DNA from: Hyposmocoma kahamanoa | Lineage: Eukaryota; Arthropoda; Insecta; Lepidoptera; Cosmopterigidae | Length of the DNA stretch: 64,000 nt | NCBI RefSeq assembly: GCF_003589595.1 | Contig: NW_020653851.1 | Location: 22,108,187-22,172,186, forward strand | Direction of reading: 5' to 3' | Shown: positions 58,801 to 64,000 of the stretch, one piece after another | How positions within the stretch are numbered: position 1 is the stretch's first letter | Layout of the letters: each line of letters begins with the position of its first letter | Position numbers and translations under genes: made by a program | Notes under the pieces: model-generated | Told to the model about the DNA's origin: nothing | The model's input: the letters and a program-made list of their open reading frames with translations, nothing else | Databases searched by the model: none

Positions 58801-59809
58801 GGCTCTCGAAGAACCGGATGAAGTCAAGTGATATATAATGTTCCTATGCACGCACAGGTTATAGTGCCCTGCTTGTATACCCTAAGGGTCGGTAGAGAGG
58901 GTTACTATTATGAGAAGCTGTGTCGTTAACCACCAGACTTGTGACTTTTTCGTCCCATCATTAAAAAAAGACGTAGCTTAAGTGCTGAATGAACGTTTAT
59001 TAATAACCGGAATTGACAATTCTCACATAATGTTCATTCAAGTGACATTTAAAAGACATTTGACTTAATTAAGGAAGTTAGTATAATATCCATTCTGTAC
59101 TTGAGGTAGATTTATTAATATCGATATTATAAAAGTAATCTTTAGGTAAATCGTCATTAAATTATCTGTAATTAAGTCTAGATTTGAAAAGGCGAAAGTT
59201 TTGTAGTGGCTGTCGTTTTCAACAAGCGATTGGCGTTTGTCTCAATTCACAATGTGCCAATAGCCCCCGTTACACAGTCACTCAGTCGCGCGTGGATCGT
59301 ACAGGATTGCGCGCAGGAAGGCCTGCACGCGAAATCGTGCGCGATTACCTGTTTGAATTTTTTTAAGCTAACATACTTACAACGAAAAGAGCGTCCGTCT
59401 AAAGGCTAATAGCGCAGGATAGACCGCGTGAAACTGGCGAAACTGGCGCGTGTTGGGGTGCGCGACTGTTGAGCGCAATTGTGTGGTTTTTCCCATTTCC
59501 TTCCAACGGCTTTCCGAACACACACTCAATCGCGAACGATTGCTGTGTAAAGTCCGCTATTGTGTGTGCAAGGCATTGTAACTAAAGCGTATCTGACCTT
59601 GTTCAATATGGCAGTTGCGAGCAAATCCTCATAAGTTGAAGACTCGATACTCGGTGTGGTAGGCTCAGCCGCGTATCTTGCAAGCGCAGGCAGCGATGCG
59701 GCCTCCTCTACCACTCTCGCCACAAGCCGCTTTAGTTGAGCATGCGCCCCGCTCGCTCCGCTGGATTGATGGGCGCTTGAAGCTCTGGGTGCATGTCGAG
59801 GTGGGAGAT
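37825..59809 (-). CDS. large acidic, mostly disordered protein; unrecognised (scaffold-like)
   Basis: Minus-strand exons: 59598-59809, 44722-44859, 43810-43933, 41581-42195, 41106-41226, 40966-41009, 40481-40820, 39820-40395, 38360-38989 and 37825-38124 (stop at 37825). All have AG/GT borders. Phases agree from 59598 through 39820 and from 38360 to the end. The junction 39820 to 38989 does not agree (phase 2 into phase 0), so a small exon is missing or the two parts belong to different isoforms. About 1030 residues are visible and the start codon is not. Recognisable features are a helical TYEDLLATAILNKVIERYQ, Ser-rich and acidic stretches, DGTWEENWLFQKKKIK, VPMLVPNSNTEYRVLIGDRD, KEEDLIPGTVAYRERKKW, EMPNNPYSPEAIQRRL and a C-terminal TIKNRLAFFESLKSKF. 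No catalytic domain is seen. The helical exon vaguely recalls Rab-effector (MyRIP/melanophilin) proteins; that is weak. Assignment of the 59.6-kb exon to this gene rests on phase only. Confidence 0.7.
42630..43132. repeat. inverted repeat pair in an intron of the scaffold gene
   Basis: A perfect 30-bp sequence ('catcgagtatataaccag' plus 12 bp) at 42630-42659 recurs inverted at 43103-43132. Next to the right copy a small hairpin has arms 'ataagggccat' and 'atggcccttat'. Both copies translate to a similar short peptide (IEYITRNRD), as if each were a piece of the same repeated coding or transcribed unit. Confidence 0.6.
43421..43600 (+). repeat. tRNA-derived SINE
   Basis: The head 'cggtggccgaacggtgacc' contains an A box (TGGCCGAACGG) and, about 45 bp on, a B box-like GGTTCGATTAC. 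It is followed by a non-tRNA body and an A-rich end. It is not a full cloverleaf, so it is taken as a SINE and not a tRNA gene. Confidence 0.6.
44165..44585 (-). repeat. interspersed repeat family A, copy 6, interrupted
   Basis: It has the reverse family A order: 'gagctttaaatcgcaaagat', 'cctgagacataagttgac', 'cagaaagtaaggtag', then about 130 bp of foreign sequence, then 'ggtggcagtacttctccgg', 'cacaagaagctctactgcta'. Confidence 0.7.
44986..46762. other. part of the 14.7-kb intron, no feature recognised
   Basis: A short (aaat)n tract at about 44987-45003. No exon, RNA gene or shared repeat identified in the rest. Confidence 0.4.
46763..47235 (+). repeat. interspersed repeat family B, copy 4, with internal expansion
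   Basis: It begins 'accgacttaaaaaaaggagg' and ends 'gaggtcagtttttttataa'. A second, partly duplicated central block ('ctctaagaatggcaaatta' after 'cactcttaggggtggg') makes it longer than the other copies. Confidence 0.65.
47697..48370 (+). repeat. tRNA-like-bearing repeat, copy 2, interrupted by a MITE
   Basis: 47697-47815 matches the right arm of the family ('ctttgtattaacaattat', 'actagtggagtaatttcac'). 47820-47917 and 48203-48240 are the 5' flank split by the MITE. The tRNA-like core follows ('ttccgtgcttagttgg', 'ggttcgaatcc'), and 48312-48370 is the right arm again ('ttttttctgagttttcgat'). Confidence 0.75.
47918..48202 (+). mobile_element. MITE, long form, copy 4
   Basis: 285 bp with flanking duplication caacaaac at 47910-47917 and 48203-48210. 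It sits inside a tRNA-like-bearing repeat. The uninterrupted version of that repeat at 16590-16610 shows a single 'caacaaac' (on the minus strand). Confidence 0.93.
48413..48690 (+). repeat. interspersed repeat family A, copy 7
   Basis: Near full length, from 'attagtaccagtagagttt' to 'ggttaccaccaggcgcaca'. It lacks the 'cgtccc' end. Confidence 0.8.
49085..49500. repeat. repeat family F, copy 2
   Basis: Paralogue of 29157-29830 without the MITE. The 10-N gap at 49381 lies inside it. Confidence 0.7.
49381..49390. other. assembly gap (10 N)
   Basis: The 47 bp before the gap (49334-49380) and after it (49391-49437) are identical, so the gap is probably an unmerged overlap and not missing sequence. 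Confidence 0.95.
49860..50110 (+). repeat. interspersed repeat family B, copy 5
   Basis: It begins 'caattcgactgtttttttg' and contains 'gttccacctttaaggg' and 'ccgatttcaataaaatttgg'. It lacks the purine-rich start. Confidence 0.75.
50111..51782. other. part of the 14.7-kb intron, no feature recognised
   Basis: AT-rich. Two similar stretches, at about 51060-51190 and 51610-51770, share 'atggcgggtttt' and 'ccaatgctcaataaat' and are probably an old repeat. Confidence 0.4.
51783..52135 (-). repeat. interspersed repeat family B, copy 6, with nested fold-back
   Basis: It carries the reverse order of blocks ('accgacctcaaaag', then 'ttagaggtggaatattttctt', 'ggagttatcgcgtaac', 'gaaccttcttttttgaagtc'). 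A 110-bp fold-back at 51839-51948 interrupts it between the first two. Confidence 0.75.
51839..51948. mobile_element. 110-bp fold-back element nested in family B
   Basis: Arms 'ggtcgtattctagaactct' and its near-reverse complement extend over about 40 bp each, through 'ttgagcatt' and 'aggact', with a short loop. The flanks rejoin into continuous family B sequence. The target duplication is not clear. Confidence 0.7.
52736..52790 (-). mobile_element. Penelope-like element fragment, copy 6
   Basis: 'tcgaggtttcgcgaatgttac' and 'ataggaaattaaaccatttttt' match the 3' terminal 55 bp of the family, with a small deletion near the end. Confidence 0.65.
52918..53139 (-). mobile_element. Penelope-like element copy 7, fold-back insertion
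   Basis: Left arm 52918-53052 goes from the 3' end to 'ccatggtcacggttgactg'. A 17-bp junction ('tgtgactgtgtgaccag') follows, then an inverted arm from 'taaagggcccgaaacg' to 'aatagtttc'. It is flanked by a perfect 13-bp direct repeat, attcttgtaatta, at 52905-52917 and 53140-53152. Paired arms are about 85 bp and nearly identical. Confidence 0.9.
53155..53345 (-). repeat. tRNA-like-bearing repeat, copy 3
   Basis: It has the minus-strand core 'ttccgtggcttagttggca' and 'ggtttcgaatcc'-like B box (reads 'cggattcgaaacg' on plus, one substitution). Here the far flank ('gaattttttctaagtattcg', 'ctttgtatta', 'ataattataacaaac') is an inverted copy of the other flank. Confidence 0.7.
53346..54492. other. 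part of the 14.7-kb intron, no feature recognised
   Basis: No exon, RNA gene or repeat shared with the rest of the window was identified, apart from a decayed 40-bp trace of the Penelope-like end near 53440-53530. Confidence 0.4.
54493..54770 (+). repeat. interspersed repeat family A, copy 8
   Basis: From 'gtagagctcctatgaaagag' to 'cttggtatcataaaaaaaa'. The 'accatcaggcgcac' block is deleted. Confidence 0.8.
54771..55352. other. part of the 14.7-kb intron, no feature recognised
   Basis: No shared repeat or exon seen. Confidence 0.4.
55353..55630 (+). repeat. interspersed repeat family A, copy 9
   Basis: From 'gtagttgcagtagagctcc' to 'cgtcccgtcacttgatgtta'. About 25 bp are missing after 'gagttcgtc'. 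Confidence 0.82.
55690..55850 (-). repeat. tRNA-like-bearing repeat, copy 4
   Basis: Minus strand: B box 'ggttcgaatc' and A box 'tggcttagttggcatagcg'. On the left is the arm 'gtgaaattactccgttagt' with 'taatacaaagatcg'. Confidence 0.7.
55870..56263 (+). mobile_element. Penelope-like element copy 8, inverted 5' segment
   Basis: The true 3' end is on the right in plus orientation ('acgttggtttgttgg' to 'aaacctgagaactcga', 56181-56263). The left part (55870-56165) is the upstream coding/3' UTR region in the opposite orientation. This is the classic product of an inversion during target-primed insertion. No clean target duplication was found. Confidence 0.75.
55930..56165 (-). pseudogene. Penelope-like C-terminal fragment (GIY-YIG side)
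   Basis: The translation ACEHVMNKPTHSIKF, YLPRMLQEAIEIKKHPN, SVPPVWDSVFPLMK matches the copy at 11416-11719 residue for residue over most of its length. The GIY-YIG signature itself is absent. Confidence 0.8.
56590..57340 (+). pseudogene. 3' end of a second LINE (reverse transcriptase C-terminal region)
   Basis: Frameshifted translation: YLGLKI, then HVCNKL, then LALADSIINCCISSYGRTYK, LQIRLLKTIVPPRI and YDQLFQYCNVMNVFDK. This is the region after the RT palm in Jockey/CR1-type LINEs. At least one frameshift lies near 56680-56760, and the frame breaks again near 57100. It ends in AT-rich sequence with AATAAA-like repeats near 57340. It is a different family from 24700-27330. Confidence 0.7.
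57426..57652 (+). mobile_element. MITE, short form, copy 5
   Basis: 227 bp with flanking duplication gttttaat at 57418-57425 and 57653-57660. It is nearly identical to the short form at 16157-16384. Confidence 0.93.
57672..57878 (+). repeat. interspersed repeat family A, copy 10
   Basis: A shortened copy from 'cgtagagctccttgtgaaag' to 'ctctggcactgcaactgtt', with several internal deletions. Confidence 0.7.
57880..58127 (-). repeat. interspersed repeat family A, copy 11
   Basis: A near full-length reverse copy ('gcctggtgttaagcgacac' to 'cacaagaagctctcctgca'). Copies 10 and 11 face each other and form an imperfect palindrome of about 450 bp. Confidence 0.8.
58175..58907. mobile_element. 733-bp GC-rich insertion with 12-bp target duplication
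   Basis: Base composition is clearly richer in GC than both flanks. It is flanked by ttatgagaagct at 58163-58174 and 58908-58919 and interrupts a family A-like sequence. Short open frames exist on both strands (58165-58446 plus, with REQLARIVEGLKRG). No catalytic domain is visible. The length and the variable target duplication suggest a non-autonomous retroelement, perhaps a deletion derivative of an R1-type LINE; this is an inference. Confidence 0.65.
58920..58965 (+). repeat. family A fragment to the right of the GC-rich insertion
   Basis: 'tgtcgttaaccaccagac' and 'cgtcccatca' continue the family A end that is cut by the insertion. Confidence 0.55.
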
Positions 59810-59979
59810 CTGAGAAGAAAAAATGTAGTAAGTACAATAGTAGAACTTGGTAATCAGTGTTATTGGTTAGAAACCAAGGAATCACAAAGATCTGAGCTAC
59901 GATATTAATAATTTTTAACTTCGACTTCAAAAAAGGAGGTAGTTCTCAATGCGAGCTGTATTTCGATATCCCCCACGTA

Positions 59980-60390
59980 GTTGTTGTAAGTCAAAATATC
60001 ATTTTTTGCTTTTTAACTTACATATATCTTAATTATTAATACAAAGATAGAACACTTAGAAAAAATTCCTTCGATCCGGCCAGCGAATTTCGAACGCCCC
60101 AGTGGACCTCACGAATTTTTCTATGTGCTTGGTTGTCGGATCTTTGTATTTGGTTTTCAACGACTTTTAAGCCGTAACGCCATCTATTAAACTATTTCGT
60201 CACCCAGTTAGGTAACTTTACAAATTTAATTAAATATATCCATTTTTATGTATATTGTAAGTTCCATATTTAAAAGTAAAGAAATCACTCAGTCTGATGT
60301 TTATTTTCAAATATGGAACCTATAATATACATTAAAAAAAAATTACATTTAAGTTAAAAAGCAAACAATGGTATTTTGACTTACAACAAT
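59980..60390. mobile_element. nested fold-back elements
   Basis: The outer arms 59980-60027 ('ttgttgtaagtcaaaata') and 60346-60390 are inverted copies over about 46 bp. Inside, a second inverted pair at 60248-60274 and 60305-60332 shares 'ttccatattt' with 'aatatggaa'. A tRNA-like repeat fragment lies between the two. Confidence 0.6.
60030..60225 (-). repeat. tRNA-like-bearing repeat, copy 5, core deleted
   Basis: 'aaaaaattccttcgatccggcc' side and 'ggacctcacgaatttttct' side are present, with most of the tRNA-like core missing. The long 5' flank ('cgacttttaagccgtaacgc') matches copies 1 and 2. Confidence 0.65.
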
Positions 60391-60559
60391 TAGCGTGAGA
60401 GGTGATTTTTTTTAATGTGTTACACGTATACTCCGACAATTGTGGACCTATTTTGATGATTCTTTTTTTGTTAGAAAGGCAGTACCACAGTAGTAATCCC
60501 ATTTATATTTGAAAAACACATTCAGTAAGCTTCTACTTCTACTAATCGTGTCGATAGTT

Positions 60560-60850
60560 CTTTTGTTTTAGGATTATATTGACCCTAAATAGTACGTTGC
60601 TACTTTGACTGCGCTGTCCGTGGCCGCGTAGAGATCTTCCCTCGTACAGGTGTTAGGATACAAGGGGCACAACAGTAAGTGTTGCATGGACTGTGTTGGG
60701 GCACCGCAGTTACATTGGAATTGACTACTATCTTTGAAACCCCATTTACACATCGTGTCTCTGCAGCGTCCTACTTGAGTGCGAAAGCGGTTTAAGGACT
60801 TCCACACGGGCCACCGCAGGTCGCCACTTGGTGGTAGTTGCTCTTAATTC
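60560..60850 (-). pseudogene. LINE fragment: RNase H to C-terminal zinc-binding region
   Basis: Minus strand: WPVWKSLNRFRTQVGRC, then MCKWGFKD and CNCGAPTQSMQHLLLCPL. The CxC-x8-H-x4-C-like pattern after an 'NRFR' helix is typical of the end of I/R1/Jockey-type LINE polyproteins. There is a stop at 60574. Upstream parts are absent. Confidence 0.7.
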
Positions 60851-61010
60851 AGTATGCGACACGCCTATTCATAACAGTTGCAGTGCCATTCAGAGCTTTA
60901 AATCGCAAAGATCTTAGGGGCACTGCCACTGCGCTCGTCACCATGAGACATAAGATCACAGGTCCTTTGTGCCTGTAATTTCACCAGCACCCTTAAAATA
61001 CAAAATAAAA
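60851..61010 (-). repeat. interspersed repeat family A, copy 12
   Basis: 'cataacagttgcagtgcca', 'agctttaaatcgcaaagatc' and 'gcctgtaatttcaccagca' in reverse order, truncated at both ends. Confidence 0.7.
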
Positions 61011-61199
61011 AGCGGCAGATAGTAAAACAAAAACTGTTTATTTTTGGTAAATTTATGGTGTTTTGAAAAAAGTCATGGAACAATAGTTGTTGTTCATGAT
61101 TTTGGTAATACAGCCCTGCAATGTTGTTAGTATTTTGAAATTAACCCTGTTATTTTCGGGTGTTCCTACCAATAATAAATAAATAAAGTCATGGACGTA

Positions 61200-61550
61200 G
61201 TGGACGTTCGTAAGCAAATGAAGGGGAAATGATTCTAGGCTATTGACATCCCAAAGTCAAACCCAAATAATCATTTATTCCATAGGTAAAATTTTTACAC
61301 TTGAAAACGTCAATTTTTAAGCTACTGCTCGTTCACTACGCTGACTTCCCTGAGAAGAACGAGCAAGATACTCTAGGGGTTGCTCTTTTCAAATAAACTT
61401 AAATGCTATAAATACATTTTGAATCATATTTGTGTGGAATCTAGACTCACATTGTCTTTCCCTACATCTTTATCTAACACGTAGTCTACAATTTTCTAAT
61501 ATGACTTTTCAATTAAAATACTTTTAATACTTTTAACTTAGACTTCCGTG
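61200..61550 (-). repeat. 3' end of the 24.7-27.3 kb LINE family
   Basis: The reverse complement matches 27115-27310 through 'agactacgtgttagataaag', 'cagcgtagtgaacgagcag', 'cgttttcaagtgtaaa' and 'tttgactttg'. It carries about 100 bp that the longer copy lacks (between 'gaaagac' and 'gggaagtcagcg'). Confidence 0.8.
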
Positions 61551-61959
61551 AAGCAACTGAACCGTCGTAGGATTAACCATCCGCGAATTCCAGCTTTCGC
61601 AATCTTGCCTTCGTGGTATCGTCATTCGGGTAAATGAACAATCGAGCTTTCAAACCTTCGCGCAACCGAACATTCGTGAAAATAAGCCGTCGCGCATTAT
61701 AGCTTTTATAAGAAACAGTCTTCGCACTATCGTCACAATCACGTGGGAAACCCGTTTAATTCACAATAAAAATAAGTAGCTACTTATTATAATGCAGACT
61801 TCACGAAAATGCGGTAGTAAACATAATAATCAAAAGTTGCCAGCCTTAACATTTTGCGGTAAAAGTACACAATGGGTCAACGCGATAATTATATAAATCA
61901 GGGTTGGTATTTAACAACTTAAAGATTTATCTAGATTTATTTTTACATTTCGTAACGCA
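61551..61959. other. no recognised feature
   Basis: No shared repeat or exon seen. Confidence 0.35.
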
Positions 61960-62059
61960 TATGGAACATTGTAAGTAGGTACTCATTTTCCTTACATATA
62001 TTTTTTAAAGCACTGTAAGGAGTTGTCGAGGTATAGTCCCACCCACACACTTAGGAAAG

Positions 62060-62200
62060 CCTATCAGTGTAAGAGCGGCAGATGCAGTACCAGCAGCTTG
62101 ATTTTGATTGCCTCTCCCGATCGGATAGCTGGAAGTATGTAAGGTGACAGTACTATCCTGGGCGAATTCTTTCACAAGGAGTTCTACTGCTACTAATTGA
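62060..62200 (-). repeat. interspersed repeat family A, copy 13 (fragment)
   Basis: 'aagtatgtaaggtgacagta' to 'cacaaggagttctactgct' is the 5' end of the family in reverse. Confidence 0.65.
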
Positions 62201-62249
62201 TCATGGACCAAGAGGACTGCTAATAGCAATACAAGAAAGCGTAGTTGGG

Positions 62250-62345
62250 TATTTAGTACCCAATGGTACACCAGATGTCGCGACGAGTCAAGCTACTCTA
62301 ATTTCTAGTGATAACAAACAAAACAACTAGATGGCGCTCATTGTA
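62250..62345 (+). repeat. repeat family G, copy 2
   Basis: 'ggtacaccagatgtcgcga' and 'caactagatggcgctcat', as at 34435-34595 but shorter. Confidence 0.6.
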
Positions 62346-62374
62346 TACATTTTTATGAATACTGCCGGGTATTT

Positions 62375-62774
62375 NNNNNNNNNNNNNNNNNNNNNNNNNN
62401 NNNNNNNNNNNNNNNNNNNNNNNNNNNNNNNNNNNNNNNNNNNNNNNNNNNNNNNNNNNNNNNNNNNNNNNNNNNNNNNNNNNNNNNNNNNNNNNNNNNN
62501 NNNNNNNNNNNNNNNNNNNNNNNNNNNNNNNNNNNNNNNNNNNNNNNNNNNNNNNNNNNNNNNNNNNNNNNNNNNNNNNNNNNNNNNNNNNNNNNNNNNN
62601 NNNNNNNNNNNNNNNNNNNNNNNNNNNNNNNNNNNNNNNNNNNNNNNNNNNNNNNNNNNNNNNNNNNNNNNNNNNNNNNNNNNNNNNNNNNNNNNNNNNN
62701 NNNNNNNNNNNNNNNNNNNNNNNNNNNNNNNNNNNNNNNNNNNNNNNNNNNNNNNNNNNNNNNNNNNNNNNNNN
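62375..62774. other. assembly gap (400 N)
   Basis: Run of N. Open frames that appear to cross it have no meaning. Confidence 0.99.
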
Positions 62775-62983
62775 GAATCAACCAAAGCCTTTTGAGGTTG
62801 TATAGACTCGTAACTAATATTAAAAGATATTTTGTCGATAGACAATTTATTTATATAAATTACTTTTATTACCCATAGGAAAGATGTTAAATTAAAATTG
62901 CTTATTAGTGTTCTAAAAAGACTACATTTTAATTAGTTATGAGGCTTTGTTTTGATTTATAATAAATAAAACATAATTTTTTT

Positions 62984-63199
62984 ATGATATCTTGTGATGG
63001 GACGAACAAGTCGTGCGCCTGGTGTTACGAGGCACACCTGTCCATAGCAGTTGCATTGTCACTTAGAGATTTAAACCATAAATATCTGACGGACAACTAG
63101 GCCCATATGCCTATTATCACCGGAACCATTGGCGTGGCGGCAGAAATAGGTAAGGTGGCAGTACTTGCCTGGACGAACTCTATCACAAGGAGTTCTACT
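62984..63199 (-). repeat. interspersed repeat family A, copy 14, interrupted by a Penelope-like element
   Basis: 'gatgggacgaacaagtcgtgc' (reverse family A end) to 'aggagttctact'. The end of the family, 'gttctactgccactaa', resumes at 63527 after the insertion. Confidence 0.75.
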
Positions 63200-63526
63200 T
63201 ATCGAGTTCTTAGGTTTTCGCGATTGTTACACATAGGAAATGAAACTATTTTTCCGTATTTAAATCGTGTATATTTGTTTTTGCAAACAAACAGGTCCCA
63301 TGGTCACGGTTAACTGAGGTGGTACAGTCATCAACCAGTTATGTCTAATATTAATGCAAACCACCCTATTTTTTCGCTATAGTTACAAAAGTTATTAAGT
63401 AAATACCTTATTTTTAATTTTACAAGGAAACATTTCAATTTACGCTACATTGTTTTACAATTTTTTTTATTGTAACAATATGAATTTTTATTAAGAAAAA
63501 TTTATTCTTCATTAATCTATTAAGAC
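63200..63526 (-). mobile_element. Penelope-like element copy 9, 5' truncated
   Basis: The element 3' end lies at the left ('tcgagttcttaggttttcg'), followed by the 3' UTR to 'cattaatctattaagac'. It is flanked by an 8-bp repeat, gttctact, at 63192-63199 and 63527-63534 within a family A copy. It lacks the 'ctttacagg/cccgaaacgtcgg' segment. Confidence 0.8.
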
Positions 63527-63704
63527 GTTCTACTGCCACTAAAATAAAGTATTTGTAGCGTATTGCATTGTGCAAAACAAAAGATAAGGTGAATATTTTA
63601 TATTACAGTCTATAAACCAGAGTTTCTTAACCTTTTTCTAGTCATGTGCCCCTCTCAAAATGTCAAAGAGCCCACGGACCCTTTCCGAAAAGATAATAAT
63701 ATTC

Positions 63705-63905
63705 TCAGTACAAACTACTAAAAAAGCCGACCCCAAAAGTACGTGGAATTACATATAATTAATTACCAAGTTTTATTAAAATCGGTTACCAGAAAGTGCG
63801 CAAACCCGGATTCATTTCCCAGTTCGCCACTATACGGGACTTGACATAGGATATAATAAAAATCGGTTGTCGCTATTAAAAGTATATTCAAACAGAAAAA
63901 CGCCT
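63705..63905 (-). repeat. interspersed repeat family B, copy 8
   Basis: 'aaaaagccgaccccaaaagt', 'accaagttttattaaaatcgg' and 'ttgcgcactttc'-like blocks in reverse, then decays near 63900. Confidence 0.65.
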
Positions 63906-64000
63906 TCAATTGGAGAATAGCAAAATCAACAATTAAAATAATTGCTCCTTATAACAAAATTTAGGCGCTATTTATAAAAATGAATCTTCATGTGTGAACA

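Larger units (their letters stand above)
59930..60500 (+). repeat. interspersed repeat family B, copy 7, split by nested elements
   Basis: The start, 'ttcaaaaaaggaggtagttc' to 'tatttcgatatcccccac', and the continuation, 'ggtgattttttttaatgtg' to 'ttttgttagaaaggc', are separated by 59980-60390. Confidence 0.65.

Noticed and set aside
62327..62845. Open frames spanning the 400-N gap on both strands
   Set aside because: They are made of unknown residues and exist only because N gives no stop codon.
1..64000. CRISPR array, bacterial operon features, rRNA genes
   Set aside because: Spliced insect genes throughout; no regularly spaced direct repeats and no rRNA-like sequence.

Overview
The window looks like an AT-rich insect nuclear genome, probably a moth or butterfly. 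It has spliced metazoan genes with insect-like orthologues, short exons, GT-AG introns, very dense young repeats, a mariner, Penelope-like elements, LINEs and tRNA-derived repeats. The order Lepidoptera is an inference from the overall style and was not proven by any search.

Four host genes are visible. (1) 8121-14798, plus strand: the 3' part of a RhoGAP of the ARHGAP18/28 (Drosophila conundrum) type, with eight exons and its 5' exons not found. (2) 15546-20935, minus strand: complete Nup43, three exons, a beta-propeller subunit of the nuclear pore Y complex. It lies tail to tail with the RhoGAP, and the two poly(A) signals are about 30 bp apart. (3) 27648-32840, plus strand: complete queuosine 5'-phosphate N-glycosylase (QNG1/DUF2419), four exons, 336 residues. 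(4) 37825-59809, minus strand: a large, mostly disordered acidic protein that I do not recognise. At least ten exons are visible, with a 14.7-kb intron that works as a transposon sink. The genes do not form a pathway. They are ordinary neighbours separated by repeats.

Most of the remaining sequence is mobile DNA. 1-8120 holds dispersed repeats only. 11878-13160 is an apparently intact mariner inside a RhoGAP intron. 24700-27330 is a decayed Jockey/CR1-type LINE between Nup43 and QNG1, and other LINE pieces lie at 28.6-29.2, 56.6-57.3, 60.6 and 61.2-61.5 kb. A 227/286-bp MITE family with 8-bp target duplications has five full copies plus one 20-bp remnant that is nothing but the two terminal repeats. 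A Penelope-like family (GIY-YIG fragments at 11.4 and 56 kb) has about nine copies. About half of these carry an inverted 5' segment, so they read as fold-backs flanked by 11-14-bp target duplications. Two high-copy unclassified repeats (called A and B here) and a tRNA-like repeat fill much of the rest.

Two assembly gaps are present: 10 Ns at 49381, flanked by the same 47 bp on both sides, and 400 Ns at 62375. Repeat boundaries given without a target duplication are approximate.
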